64,000 nt of DNA from Streptomyces pristinaespiralis (GCF_001278075.1 NZ_CP011340.1:7561501-7625500); one strand, 5' to 3'. Shown: positions 47,689-55,915, counted from the first letter of the stretch. Numbers and translations: made by a program. Notes: generated by a model from the sequence alone, not told the origin.

Positions 47689-48666
47689 TCAGACTCCTGC
47701 GTCCTCGAAGCGCCGGAGCTCGCCCGGCAGCCGCGAACCGAGCGGCGACATCGCGTCGCCGGCGCCGTGCCGGGCCAGCAGGTCGAGCACCAGCCGGCCG
47801 CGGCGGACCCGCTCACGGGCGGTGCTGAGGACGGTCTCCCGCAGGTGCAGGCCGGAGGGATAGATCGAAGGGGCCTTGGAGAGGCCGAACTTGAGGTAGA
47901 GCGGGGCACCACGGCGGATCAGCTCGGCGATCTCGTACATACGGATGTAGCCGCCGAGGTCGTCAGGCGCCTCCACGTACATGTCCATCGGCGCCCGGCT
48001 CACCCGGCGGATCTGGGTGAGGTGGTCCAGCGTCAGGTCGCTGGGGACGTTGAGGGAGTCGGCGCCGAGCTGCTCGTACACGGCGTACGCGGCGGGGTTG
48101 ACGGGGCCGATGAGTGCGGAGACCTTCAACGTGGTGCCGGCGGGCAGGAGACCGCGCGACCGCGCCCGGTGCAGGGTCCACAGCACCCCCTCGTCGGCGA
48201 CGAGCAGACAGCGCACGCCCAGCTCCGTGGCGCGGACGGCGTCCTCCACGCAGCCGGCGACCGCGTCGTGCCCCCGGGCGCGCAGCCCGCCGCCCCGCGA
48301 GTCGGTGCGGGTGGATCCGCCGATGTCCCAGGTGCCGCGGGGTCCGGTGAACAGGCAGAGCTCGATGTCGCGTTCGGCGGTCGCGTCCACCATCTCCGTG
48401 ATCTCGTCGTCGCCGAGCATCCAGACGCCGCTGCCCTGGCTGACGCGGTGCACGGGGACGTCGAGCCGGGTCGACTCCTTGAGCACCGCGGCCAGCGCCT
48501 CGGGGCCCTCCACGGAGGGGATCTCCACCCGCCAGCGGCCACCGTCGGGGAAGGAGTGCGGGGAGGCGTCGGCGGGGTCGAGGGCGGGGCCCTCGAGCCC
48601 GAGGACGGCGAGGGCGCGTTCACCGGGCCGGCGAGGTGTTGAGCGAGGCATTGCGGACGGGGACAT
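47689..48666 (-). CDS. Uncharacterised TIM-barrel-like protein, paralogue of the chvE-operon protein
   Basis: A 325-residue soluble protein closely related to the product of 37562-38638. Shared blocks include [89 protein letters not shown] and [11 protein letters not shown]. Lysines in the KVSAL and YLKFGLSK strands and acids at several predicted strand ends are conserved, so an active site in a barrel is plausible. It lacks the Pro-rich tail of its paralogue. The ATG at 48666 follows GAGGAG, with a composite IclR-type operator 21 bp upstream. It is probably an enzyme of the oxidative sugar pathway; identity unknown. Confidence 0.75.
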   Translation of the reverse strand: MSPSAMPRSTPRRPGERALAVLGLEGPALDPADASPHSFPDGGRWRVEIPSVEGPEALAAVLKESTRLDVPVHRVSQGSGVWMLGDDEITEMVDATAERDIELCLFTGPRGTWDIGGSTRTDSRGGGLRARGHDAVAGCVEDAVRATELGVRCLLVADEGVLWTLHRARSRGLLPAGTTLKVSALIGPVNPAAYAVYEQLGADSLNVPSDLTLDHLTQIRRVSRAPMDMYVEAPDDLGGYIRMYEIAELIRRGAPLYLKFGLSKAPSIYPSGLHLRETVLSTARERVRRGRLVLDLLARHGAGDAMSPLGSRLPGELRRFEDAGV

Positions 48667-48686
48667 GGATCTCCTCGACTGAATTG

Positions 48687-48721
48687 GTTCGATATTGCGA
48701 ACAACGTTCGAGACTTTGGGT
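48687..48721. promoter_or_regulatory. Composite IclR-type operator 8 (second TIM-barrel-like gene)
   Basis: GTTCGATATTGCGAAC (48687) and GTTCGAGACTTTGGGT (48706) start 19 bp apart, 21 bp upstream of the ATG at 48666. Confidence 0.75.
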
Positions 48722-48760
48722 ACGGGCCGGGCGGCGTGACCGCCGCCCGGCGTCTTCGTC

Positions 48761-49807
48761 TCAGGGGTGCAGCAGTACCTTGCCGACCGCGGGGTCGCCC
48801 GATCCCACCAGGCCGATGGCGTACTCGAAGTCGTCGAGCGACAGCTCGTGCGTGACCAGGGGCAGCGGTGTGAGCAGCCCGGCGGCGAAGGCGCGTACCG
48901 CGTGCGCCCAGGCCGCGGGGGTCGCGCCGAACACGGTCTGCACCTCCAGCTGGCGCACCACCAGATCGGTCGGGTCGAGCCCGGCGGCCCCGGCCGCGGG
49001 GATGCCGGTGAGCACCAGGCGGCCGCCGCGCCGCAGCAGACCGGCGGAGGTGCGGGCGGCCGACGCCGAACCGGCGGCCTCGACGACGACGTCGAACCCG
49101 TCCGGCAGGGGCAGTTCGTCCACCGTGCGGTACTCGGTCGCGCCGAAGGCGCGGGCGAGCGCGGCACGGTCCGGCCGGGTGCCGACCATCAGCAGTGCGG
49201 CGGGGGAGCAGGCGGCGAGCAGCTGCACGGCGAGCATGCCGAGCGTGCCCGTGCCCACGACGGCGACCCGCTCACCGGGCCGCACGTCCGCCTTGAGGGC
49301 CGCCGCGGCGACACACGCGGCGGGTTCGAGCAGCGCGGCGGCCGTCAGATCGGCGTCGTCCGGCAGCGGGTGGAGCAGCCGGGCCGGGAGGGTGAGGGTC
49401 GCGGCCATCGCTCCGGCCTGCGTGAAACCCGTCTCCTCGTACCCGGCGCCGCACAGGGTGGTGTCACCGGCGTGGCAGCGGTCGCACACCTGGCAGTTGC
49501 GGAAACCTTCGCCGACCACCTTCCGGCCGACGAGCGAGCCGGGCACGCCGTCCCCGACGGCGGCGACCGTCCCCGACCACTCGTGTCCCGGGGTGACGGG
49601 GTAACGGACGTACCCCTCCGGGCGGTTGCCCTGGAACACCTCCCGGTCGCTGCCGCAGATGCCGACGGCGGCGACGCGGACCTGGGCCTCACCCGGGCCG
49701 GGGCGCAGCGGCGTGTGTCCGGCGAGCCGGAACCGGCCGGGGCCGTCGAGCACGACCGCCCGCGAGGGGGCCGCCGCGCCGCCGGTGCCCGGCGGCGTGG
49801 GGCTCAC
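48761..49807 (-). CDS. Zinc-dependent medium-chain alcohol/sugar dehydrogenase
   Basis: A 348-residue MDR enzyme. Catalytic zinc ligands are seen in VGICGSDREVF (Cys) and VTPGHEWSG (His-Glu). Structural zinc cysteines are partly present in FRNCQVCDRCHAGDTTLC. The Rossmann motif is VAVVGTGTLGMLAVQLL. It would oxidise a sugar or polyol with NAD(P). Its GTG overlaps the dehydratase stop (GTGA), so it is co-translated with a sugar-acid dehydratase. The step is either sugar 1-dehydrogenation feeding the lactonase or polyol oxidation; the former is favoured by context only. Confidence 0.85.
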   Translation of the reverse strand: MSPTPPGTGGAAAPSRAVVLDGPGRFRLAGHTPLRPGPGEAQVRVAAVGICGSDREVFQGNRPEGYVRYPVTPGHEWSGTVAAVGDGVPGSLVGRKVVGEGFRNCQVCDRCHAGDTTLCGAGYEETGFTQAGAMAATLTLPARLLHPLPDDADLTAAALLEPAACVAAAALKADVRPGERVAVVGTGTLGMLAVQLLAACSPAALLMVGTRPDRAALARAFGATEYRTVDELPLPDGFDVVVEAAGSASAARTSAGLLRRGGRLVLTGIPAAGAAGLDPTDLVVRQLEVQTVFGATPAAWAHAVRAFAAGLLTPLPLVTHELSLDDFEYAIGLVGSGDPAVGKVLLHP

Positions 49808-50970
49808 GGCTGCTTCCCCTTCGGGGCGCGCTTCTCCCAGCCCTCGGCCCACAGGTCGAACCGGGCCTGCTGCTGCGGGAATTCGGCGGCCGCGTCGGTG
49901 TCGAGCTCCACCCCGAGCCCCGGTGCGTGGGACAGCTCGAAGCAACCGGTCTCGGGGTCGACCTGCGGGGCGCCCTTGACGACCTTCTTGATCTCGGCGT
50001 CCGCGAAGTCGTTGAAGTGCTCGAGCACCTTGAAGTTCGGGGTGGAGAAGCCGACCTGCAGCGACGCGGCGGTCAGGACGGGGCCGCCCACGTTGTGCGG
50101 TGCGACCAGCATGTAGTGCGTCTCCGCCGTGGCGGCGAGCTTGCGGGTCTCCCAGATGCCGCCGATGTGGCCGACGTCCGGCTGGAGGATGTCGGCGGCC
50201 TGCGACTCGAACAGCTCGCGGAACTCGATGCGGTCGTGAATGCGCTCACCGGTGGCGACGGGCATGTCGACCTTCTCCGCCACCTTCTTCAGGGCCTTGA
50301 GGTTCTCCGGCGGCACCGGCTCCTCCAGCCAGGCCGGCCGGAAGGGGGCCAGCTCGTTCGCCAGCCGTACGGCGGTGGAGGGGGAGAAGCGGCCGTGCAT
50401 CTCGAGCATCAGCTCCGCGTCGGGTCCGATGGCGTCCCGCACGGCCTCGATCAGCGACACGGAGTAGAGCGTCTCCTCGTGCGACAGCTCGTAGTGGCCG
50501 GTGCCGAACGGGTCGATCTTCAGCGCCCGGTACCCGCGCTCCATGACCGTGCGCGCGGCCTTGTGGTAGGCCTCCGGGGTCCGCTCCGTGGTGTACCAAC
50601 CGTTGGCATAGGCCTTGACGCGGTCGTGGACCTTCCCGCCGAGCAACTGCCAGACGGGCACGCCGAGCGCCTTGCCCTTGATGTCCCAGCAGGCCATCTC
50701 CACGCACGCGATGCCGGACATCACGATCTCGCCGGCGCGCCCGTAGTCGCCGTACTTCATGCGGCGCACGAGGTCCTCCACGGCGAACGGGTCGGACCCG
50801 GCGATGTGGTTGGCCTCGGCCTCCCGCAGATAGCCCACCAGCGCGTCGGTGTGGCCCAGCATGCGGGTCTCCCCGATGCCGGTGAGCCCCTCGTCGGTGT
50901 GCACCTGGACGTAGGTGAGATTGCGCCAGGGCGTGCCGATCACATGTGTGCTGATTCCCGTGATGCGCAA
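49804..50970 (-). CDS. Enolase-superfamily sugar-acid dehydratase (mandelate racemase group)
   Basis: A 388-residue enzyme of the galactonate dehydratase-like branch. The capping domain (about 1-125) is followed by the barrel. Lys 151 lies in RALKIDPFG. Mg ligands are Glu 190 (LMLEMHGRF, with candidate acid His 192), Glu 216 (AWLEEPVPPEN) and Glu 242 (ATGERIHDR). Asp 265 and His 292 (QPDVGHIGG, APHNVGGP) form the general-base dyad. It would dehydrate an aldonic acid to the 2-keto-3-deoxy acid. The TTG start at 50970 has GGAG eight bases upstream and a composite operator 19 bp upstream. L-arabinonate is the favoured substrate from context; D-galactonate is the main alternative. Confidence 0.87.
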   Translation of the reverse strand: MRITGISTHVIGTPWRNLTYVQVHTDEGLTGIGETRMLGHTDALVGYLREAEANHIAGSDPFAVEDLVRRMKYGDYGRAGEIVMSGIACVEMACWDIKGKALGVPVWQLLGGKVHDRVKAYANGWYTTERTPEAYHKAARTVMERGYRALKIDPFGTGHYELSHEETLYSVSLIEAVRDAIGPDAELMLEMHGRFSPSTAVRLANELAPFRPAWLEEPVPPENLKALKKVAEKVDMPVATGERIHDRIEFRELFESQAADILQPDVGHIGGIWETRKLAATAETHYMLVAPHNVGGPVLTAASLQVGFSTPNFKVLEHFNDFADAEIKKVVKGAPQVDPETGCFELSHAPGLGVELDTDAAAEFPQQQARFDLWAEGWEKRAPKGKQP

Positions 50971-50988
50971 GGCAGTTGCTCCAGTCGT

Positions 50989-51023
50989 GTTCGATATTTC
51001 GACAGGCGTTCGAAATTCTGCCG
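50989..51023. promoter_or_regulatory. Composite IclR-type operator 9 (dehydratase operon)
   Basis: GTTCGATATTTCGACA (50989) and GTTCGAAATTCTGCCG (51008) start 19 bp apart, 19 bp upstream of the TTG start at 50970. Confidence 0.75.
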
Positions 51024-51106
51024 CGACAGTAGGGACGGAGATGAACGCGTGTCAATGGGGCGCCGGCACGCTTGACCGCTTTTCCGTAGAAGCATAGCCT
51101 GCAGGC

Positions 51107-51141
51107 GTCCGAAATAAGGAACGCTGTCCGATATCTCGAAC
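51107..51141. promoter_or_regulatory. Composite IclR-type operator 10 (semialdehyde dehydrogenase)
   Basis: GTCCGAAATAAGGAAC (51107) and GTCCGATATCTCGAAC (51126) start 19 bp apart, 36 bp upstream of the GTG at 51178. Confidence 0.75.
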
Positions 51142-51177
51142 GTATCGGGAACATCCCCTCGTCTTGGAGGCACGCAC

Positions 51178-52707
51178 GTGAGTACCACACCAGTCTGGAG
51201 TGTCGACCCCCGTAGCGGGAAGCGGCGGGAGCGGGTCGGGGTGGAGGCTTCTGCGGGGGAGGTGGGTGTGGTGGTGCGGGCCGCGTGGGAGGCGCGGGGT
51301 TCGTTGGTGGATCGTGGTGTGCGGGCGGGGTTCCTGCGGGGGGCGGCGGCTCTGCTGGAGGCGTCGGGGGACGTTCTGGTGGAGGTGGCGGACGCGGAGA
51401 CGGCGCTGGGTGGGGTGCGGTTGCGTGGTGAGCTGGCGCGGACGTGTTATCAGTTGCGGGCGTTCGCGGATGTGGTGGAGGAGGGGTCGTTCCTGGGGGT
51501 GATCATCGATCATCCTGATGCGGCGGCGACGCCGCCGGTGCCGGATCTGCGGCGTTTCAAGGTGCCGTTGGGTGTGGTGGCGGTGTATGCGGCGTCGAAT
51601 TTTCCGTTCGCGTTCTCGGTGGCGGGTGGGGACACGGCCAGTGCGTTGGCGGCGGGGTGTCCGGTGGTGGTGAAGGCGCATCCGGATCATCCGGGGTTGT
51701 CAGAGCGGGTGGCGGCGGTGTTGCGGCGGGCGGCGGTGGAGCGGGGGTTGCCTGCGGGGGTGGTGGGGCTGGTGCATGGTTTCGAGGCGGGTGTGGCGTT
51801 GGTGGGGCATCCGCTGGTGGCGGCGGCGGGGTTCACCGGGTCGGTGCGTGGTGGGCGGGCGTTGTTCGACGCGGCGGCGGCGCGGCCGGTGCCGATCCCG
51901 TTCCATGGGGAGCTGGGTTCGCTCAATCCGGTGGTGGTGACACAGGCGGCGGCGTCGGAGCGGGCGGAGGAGATCGGTGCGGGGCTGGCGGGGTCGATGA
52001 CGCTGGGGGTGGGGCAGTTCTGTGTGAAGCCGGGTCTGGTGCTGGTTCCGGCGTCGCCGGAGGGTGACCGGCTGGTGGAGGCGTTGGCGGGCGGGGTGGC
52101 GCGGGCGGCGGCGGGGGTGCTGCTGGACGGGCGGATGCGGGACAACTTCGTGGCGGGGGTGGCCGAGCGGGCCGCATTGGCGGGGGTGGAGTGTCCGGTG
52201 GTGCCGGGCGGGGAGGGGGAGCGGGGGGTGCGGGCCGGGTTCTTGACCGTGCCGGCGGGCCGGCTGACGGAGCCGGGTGCGCATGATGTGCTGTTGGAGG
52301 AGTGTTTCGGTCCGGTCACGGTGGTCGCGCGGTACGGGGATCCGGCCGAGGTGGATGCGGTGCTGGCGCGGTTGCCGGGCAATCTGACGGCGACGGTGCA
52401 TCTGTCGGCCGGGGAGAGTGAGGGGCAGGGGCGGGCGGGTGAGCTGTTGGCCCGGCTGACGCCGTTGGCGGGCCGGGTGCTGGTCAACGGCTGGCCGACC
52501 GGTGTCGCGGTCGCGCCCGCGCAGCATCACGGCGGCCCCTACCCGGCCACCACCTCCACCTCCACCTCCGTGGGCGCCACGGCCATCGAACGCTGGCTCC
52601 GCCCGGTCACCTACCAGCACACCCCCCAGGCGCTCCTCCCGCCGGAACTGCGCGACGACAACCCGCTCGGGCTTCCCCGACGCGTCAACGGCCGCCTGCA
52701 ACACTGA
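51178..52707 (+). CDS. Aldehyde dehydrogenase of the alpha-ketoglutarate semialdehyde (2,5-dioxovalerate) type
   Basis: A 509-residue NADP-type ALDH. Cofactor Lys 166 (VVVKAHPDHPG), base Glu 245 (PFHGELGSLNP) and nucleophile Cys 282 (GVGQFCVKPGLV) give the pattern of alpha-ketoglutarate semialdehyde dehydrogenases, which finish oxidative pentose or sugar-acid pathways by making 2-oxoglutarate. GGAGG lies before the GTG start. From the start to about 52490 the codons end overwhelmingly in G, with frequent TTG, GAT and CAT that neighbours avoid; the last 70 codons return to the C-ending usage of the region. This suggests a mosaic gene. It is divergent from the dehydratase operon with its own composite operator. 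Confidence 0.9.
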   Translation: MSTTPVWSVDPRSGKRRERVGVEASAGEVGVVVRAAWEARGSLVDRGVRAGFLRGAAALLEASGDVLVEVADAETALGGVRLRGELARTCYQLRAFADVVEEGSFLGVIIDHPDAAATPPVPDLRRFKVPLGVVAVYAASNFPFAFSVAGGDTASALAAGCPVVVKAHPDHPGLSERVAAVLRRAAVERGLPAGVVGLVHGFEAGVALVGHPLVAAAGFTGSVRGGRALFDAAAARPVPIPFHGELGSLNPVVVTQAAASERAEEIGAGLAGSMTLGVGQFCVKPGLVLVPASPEGDRLVEALAGGVARAAAGVLLDGRMRDNFVAGVAERAALAGVECPVVPGGEGERGVRAGFLTVPAGRLTEPGAHDVLLEECFGPVTVVARYGDPAEVDAVLARLPGNLTATVHLSAGESEGQGRAGELLARLTPLAGRVLVNGWPTGVAVAPAQHHGGPYPATTSTSTSVGATAIERWLRPVTYQHTPQALLPPELRDDNPLGLPRRVNGRLQH

Positions 52708-52736
52708 CCCGCACGTCCGGCGCCGTGAGCACTGAT

Positions 52737-52779
52737 CGCCGGTGAGGAACAGCGCCCCGGGCGCCGCGCCTCACCGGCG
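52737..52779. terminator. Bidirectional hairpin terminator
   Basis: CGCCGGTGAGG (52737-52747) pairs with CCTCACCGGCG (52769-52779), with an inner CGCC/GGCG stem, in the gap between the convergent semialdehyde dehydrogenase and Fpg/Nei genes. Confidence 0.7.
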
Positions 52780-52785
52780 CGCCGG

Positions 52786-53574
52786 TCAGGAACCGTCCGG
52801 CTGGCAGCGCGGACACCACACCGTCCCGCGCCCGCCGACACGTCCACGGCTCAGCGGCCCGTCGCACCGCGGGCATGTGGGGTCGCTGTCGTCACGCCGG
52901 CCGGTGAGCCACGACCTCCGCGGCGGAACGCGCCCGGCACGCACCGACGAGCGCAGGGTGCGGCGCATCTCGCTGTGCAGGCGCCCGAGCTCGGCGTCGT
53001 CGAGACGGTCCGCGCGGCGGGTGGGACGCAGGCCGGCGCGCCACAGGATCTCGTCGGCGAGCAGATTGCCCAGACCGGCCAGCACGGACTGATCGGTGAG
53101 GGCCGCTTTGACGCGGCCGCGACGCCGGGAGAGCAGGTCCTTGAACGCGGCCCGGTCCAGCGACAACGCGTCCGGCCCCTGGCCGTGCAGGATCCGCGCG
53201 ACATCGGCGTCGGGGTCCTCGGCGAGCCACAGGCCCTGGAGTTTGCGCTGGTCGCGGAAGCGCAACTCCTCACGGCCCAGGGCGAGGACGACCCGGTCGT
53301 GCGGATCCGGCGGGTCACCGGCCCGGCAGCACACCAGCTGTCCGGTCATGCCGAAGTGCATCATCAGGGTCGGGCCGTCGGTACGGGCCAGCAGCCACTT
53401 CCCGTGCCGCGCCGGTTCGGCGAACCGGCGGCCCTGAAGCGCCCGGCCCAGCCGCGCGACGGTGACGCCGTGCAGCACACCGGCGTCGTGCACCTCGACC
53501 CGTTCGATCCGCTTGCCGCGCGCACAGGAGTCCAGGACCTCCCGGAACCCTTCCACATCGGGCAGTTCGGGCAC
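52786..53574 (-). CDS. Fpg/Nei-family DNA glycosylase
   Basis: A 262-residue base-excision repair enzyme that removes oxidised bases and nicks the strand. After Met removal the catalytic Pro2-Glu3 (MPELPDVEG) is exposed. The helix-two-turn-helix region holds LAGLGNLLADEILWRAGL, with Asn and Lys/Arg contacts. The C-terminal zinc finger has two Cys pairs (TCPRCDG and WCPRCQ). Start GTG 53574. It lies at the edge of the sugar locus with unrelated housekeeping neighbours. Confidence 0.94.
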   Translation of the reverse strand: MPELPDVEGFREVLDSCARGKRIERVEVHDAGVLHGVTVARLGRALQGRRFAEPARHGKWLLARTDGPTLMMHFGMTGQLVCCRAGDPPDPHDRVVLALGREELRFRDQRKLQGLWLAEDPDADVARILHGQGPDALSLDRAAFKDLLSRRRGRVKAALTDQSVLAGLGNLLADEILWRAGLRPTRRADRLDDAELGRLHSEMRRTLRSSVRAGRVPPRRSWLTGRRDDSDPTCPRCDGPLSRGRVGGRGTVWCPRCQPDGS

Positions 53575-53625
53575 GACGTCCTCCGACCGTCTCGTACGTC
53601 CGGAGCCGGTGGGCGGGGCCGACGG

Positions 53626-53979
53626 TCAGCGACCGCGCCCCGGGCCTCCGGCGAACCGCCGCAGCCCCCGCAGCCGGCGCCGGTACCGGGCCCCTCGCGG
53701 TCGCCGGCTTCCCGCACCCGCGGACCTCGCACCGTCGCGGTCCGGCGTCCACCGTCCGTCGGGCGACAGGGCCCGCCCCTGGCGTTCCGCCTGCGCCTGG
53801 ATCTCGTAGTGGGAGACATGAGCGGTCACCCGGAACGCCTCGTCGTGGGAGGCCAGAGCCGCCCGGACCGCCGCGCCGGCGATGCCGCGGCGGCGGACGT
53901 GGACCGCGATCCAGGCGAAGCACCCCAGGGTCGCGGCGAGACAGCTTGCGAACACCAGCAGCGGCAGCAGGTCACCCAT
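53626..53979 (-). CDS. Small single-pass membrane protein of unknown function
   Basis: A 117-residue protein with one N-terminal membrane segment (LLPLLVFASCLAATLGCFAWIAV) followed by a short conserved-looking soluble region (AALASHDEAFRVTAHVSHYEIQAQAE) and an Arg/Gly-rich basic tail. The tail could bind nucleic acid or anionic lipid, but no family is recognised. It lies 51 bp upstream of Fpg/Nei in the same direction and may be co-transcribed. Confidence 0.6.
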   Translation of the reverse strand: MGDLLPLLVFASCLAATLGCFAWIAVHVRRRGIAGAAVRAALASHDEAFRVTAHVSHYEIQAQAERQGRALSPDGRWTPDRDGARSAGAGSRRPRGARYRRRLRGLRRFAGGPGRGR

Positions 53980-54042
53980 GTACCGAGCCTACGACCACGT
54001 CGATCGGCGGACGACGCCCTCGGGGCGGGAGCTGCCGGAGCA

Positions 54043-55272
54043 TCAGGAACCCGTCCCCGGCGGACGGTGTCTGCGGCGCTGCCGCAGGATGAGGACGGAT
54101 GCCAGGCCGGACGCGCCCACGAACGCACCCACCCAGGCGTACGCCATGCCGGTGCCCGTCTCCGCGGAGTGGGCGGCGGCCCGGGCGGGCGGCGCGGCGG
54201 CCGGGGTGACGGGGCCGGGTCCGGCCGGGGTGACGGGGCCAGGTCCGGCCGGGGGCGCCTTCTCCACGACCGGGGGCTCCAGCGACCCGACGGGCTCGAC
54301 ACGGTCGGCGGCGGAGAAGCCCCAGTCGAGCAGGGAGCGGGCCTCCTCGTAGACCTTGTGGCCACCGCCCGACTGCGGGTTCAGCACGGTCACCACCAGG
54401 GTGCGTCCGTCCCGGCGGGCGGCGGCGACCAGCGTGTTGCCGGCGTTGGAGGTGTAGCCGTTCTTGACGCCGATGATCCCCGGGTAGCGCTCCACACCGT
54501 CCGCGCCGGTCAGCAGCCGGTTGGTGTTCCTGATGCCGTAGGTCCAGGTGGGGCTGCCGTCGTCGCGGGTGCCCCCGGGGAAGGGTGCGTCGACCGTGGA
54601 CGCGTACGACGCGAACTGCGGGTCCGTCAGGCCCGCCCGCCCGAACACCGCCAGGTCGAAGGCGGAGGAGACCTGCCCGGGTTCGTCGTAGCCGTCGGGG
54701 GAGACCACGTGCGTGTCGAACGCGCCCAGCGCACGGGCCTTGGCCTGCATCTGCTCCGCCGTGGCCGCCCAGCCGCCGTTCATCTCGGCGAGGACGCGCA
54801 CGGCGTCGTTGCCGGAGCTGAGGAAGACGCCGCGCCACAGGTCGTCCATCGTGTACGTGCGTCCGGGCGCGATACCGACCAGGCTGCTCCCCTCGCCCAC
54901 TCCCGCGAGTTCCTCCTCTGTGACCTTGTGCGGCGGGGCGTCGGCCAGGTGCGGAAGCGCGGTGAGGGCGAAGAGCGTCTTGATGGTGCTGGCGGGAGGC
55001 AGCCGGCGGTGCGCGTCGTGCGCGGCGAGCACGTCGCCGGTGTCGGCGTCGGCCACCAGCCAGGAGAGGGCGGAGACGTCCTCGGGGAGGTCGGGGGCCC
55101 CGTTGAGGGGCCCGACATGGGTGCCGGGCCGTTGCAGCAGCGACGCGTCGGCGGAGGCGGGTCGAGGCGTGGGCTCGGCCTGAGCGGCGGGAGCCGGCAG
55201 CAGGCCGAAGGCGGTGGCGGCGACGGCTGTCGCGCAGCAAAAGGCCAGCCGTGCAGTAAATCTGATGATCAT
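54043..55272 (-). CDS. Secreted, C-terminally anchored D-alanyl-D-alanine carboxypeptidase
   Basis: A 409-residue penicillin-binding-protein-type peptidase (S11). A signal peptide ends near AAQAEP. The active-site set is SxxK at Ser 95-Lys 98 (PPASTIKT), SGN at 153-155 (LSSGNDAV) and K-N-G at 270-272 (GVKNGYTS) in place of the usual K-T-G. It trims the terminal D-Ala of peptidoglycan stem peptides. A Pro/Ala/Gly-rich linker with a 24-bp-unit repeat (GPGPVTPA twice, near 54200-54250) leads to a C-terminal membrane helix (MAYAWVGAFVGASGLASVLI) and basic tail. The start is uncertain since no good ribosome site is seen and the frame stays open upstream. Confidence 0.88.
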   Translation of the reverse strand: MIIRFTARLAFCCATAVAATAFGLLPAPAAQAEPTPRPASADASLLQRPGTHVGPLNGAPDLPEDVSALSWLVADADTGDVLAAHDAHRRLPPASTIKTLFALTALPHLADAPPHKVTEEELAGVGEGSSLVGIAPGRTYTMDDLWRGVFLSSGNDAVRVLAEMNGGWAATAEQMQAKARALGAFDTHVVSPDGYDEPGQVSSAFDLAVFGRAGLTDPQFASYASTVDAPFPGGTRDDGSPTWTYGIRNTNRLLTGADGVERYPGIIGVKNGYTSNAGNTLVAAARRDGRTLVVTVLNPQSGGGHKVYEEARSLLDWGFSAADRVEPVGSLEPPVVEKAPPAGPGPVTPAGPGPVTPAAAPPARAAAHSAETGTGMAYAWVGAFVGASGLASVLILRQRRRHRPPGTGS

Positions 55273-55339
55273 TCGGTCAGCGTAGGAACGGGCAACCGGA
55301 CGCGCAGTTCCGCTGAGCCGACCGGCGGAAGCGGCCTGC

Positions 55340-55915
55340 CCACGGTGCCGCACCAGGCCCCGGTTCACGCCCGCCGCACCCGTGTGCTCGACCGCGCTGC
55401 ACCCGACCCGCGCTGCCTCGCCGCGGGCTTGACCCGGCCCGGCCCTGGCGCACGCGCGCTGCACCCGGCTCTGGTTCGCCCGCCGCGGGCACGCCGCACC
55501 TCCGCCGCATCCGGCGCGGAGGCAACCGTGCCGCACCCGACCGGGGCTCACACTGCCCGGGTCCGCTCGCGCCGGACCCGGCGCCGTGCGCACCACGCCG
55601 CGCACGTGGGCTCGACCGCGCGGCACCCGACCCGCGTTGCCCCGCCGCGGGCTCACCCGGCCCCGGTTCACAATGCCCTGCCCCGGGCGCACGCGCGCTG
55701 CGCCCGGCGCCGTGCGCACCACGCCGCGCCGGTGGGCTCGATCGCGCTGCACCCGACCCGCGTTGCCCCGCCGCGGGCTGAGGCGGCCCGGGTCCACCCG
55801 GTCCCGGTTCACGATGCCCTGCCCCGGGCGCACGCGTGCTGCGCCCGGCCCCCGGTTCACGCTGCCCTGCCCTGGGCGCACGCGCGCCGCACCCGGCGCC
55901 GGTTCGCTCTCGCCG
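55340..55915. repeat. GC-rich long tandem repeats in a 772-bp intergenic region
   Basis: Two clear copies of a unit of about 126-138 bp start at 55581 and 55707 (each with GCGCCGTGCGCACCACGCCG, then ACCCGACCCGCGTTGCCCCG). A partial third copy lies at about 55851-55907 and a diverged earlier copy at about 55360-55490. The minus strand is open through it in the frame of the DD-carboxypeptidase, but the translation is Arg/Gly/Val-rich repeat text, so it is judged non-coding. No gene was found in 55273-56044. Confidence 0.65.

Noticed and set aside
55273..55881. In-frame extension of the DD-carboxypeptidase by about 200 residues upstream of 55272
   Set aside because: The translation is a repetitive Arg/Gly/Val text encoded by tandem repeats, and it would bury the clear signal peptide.
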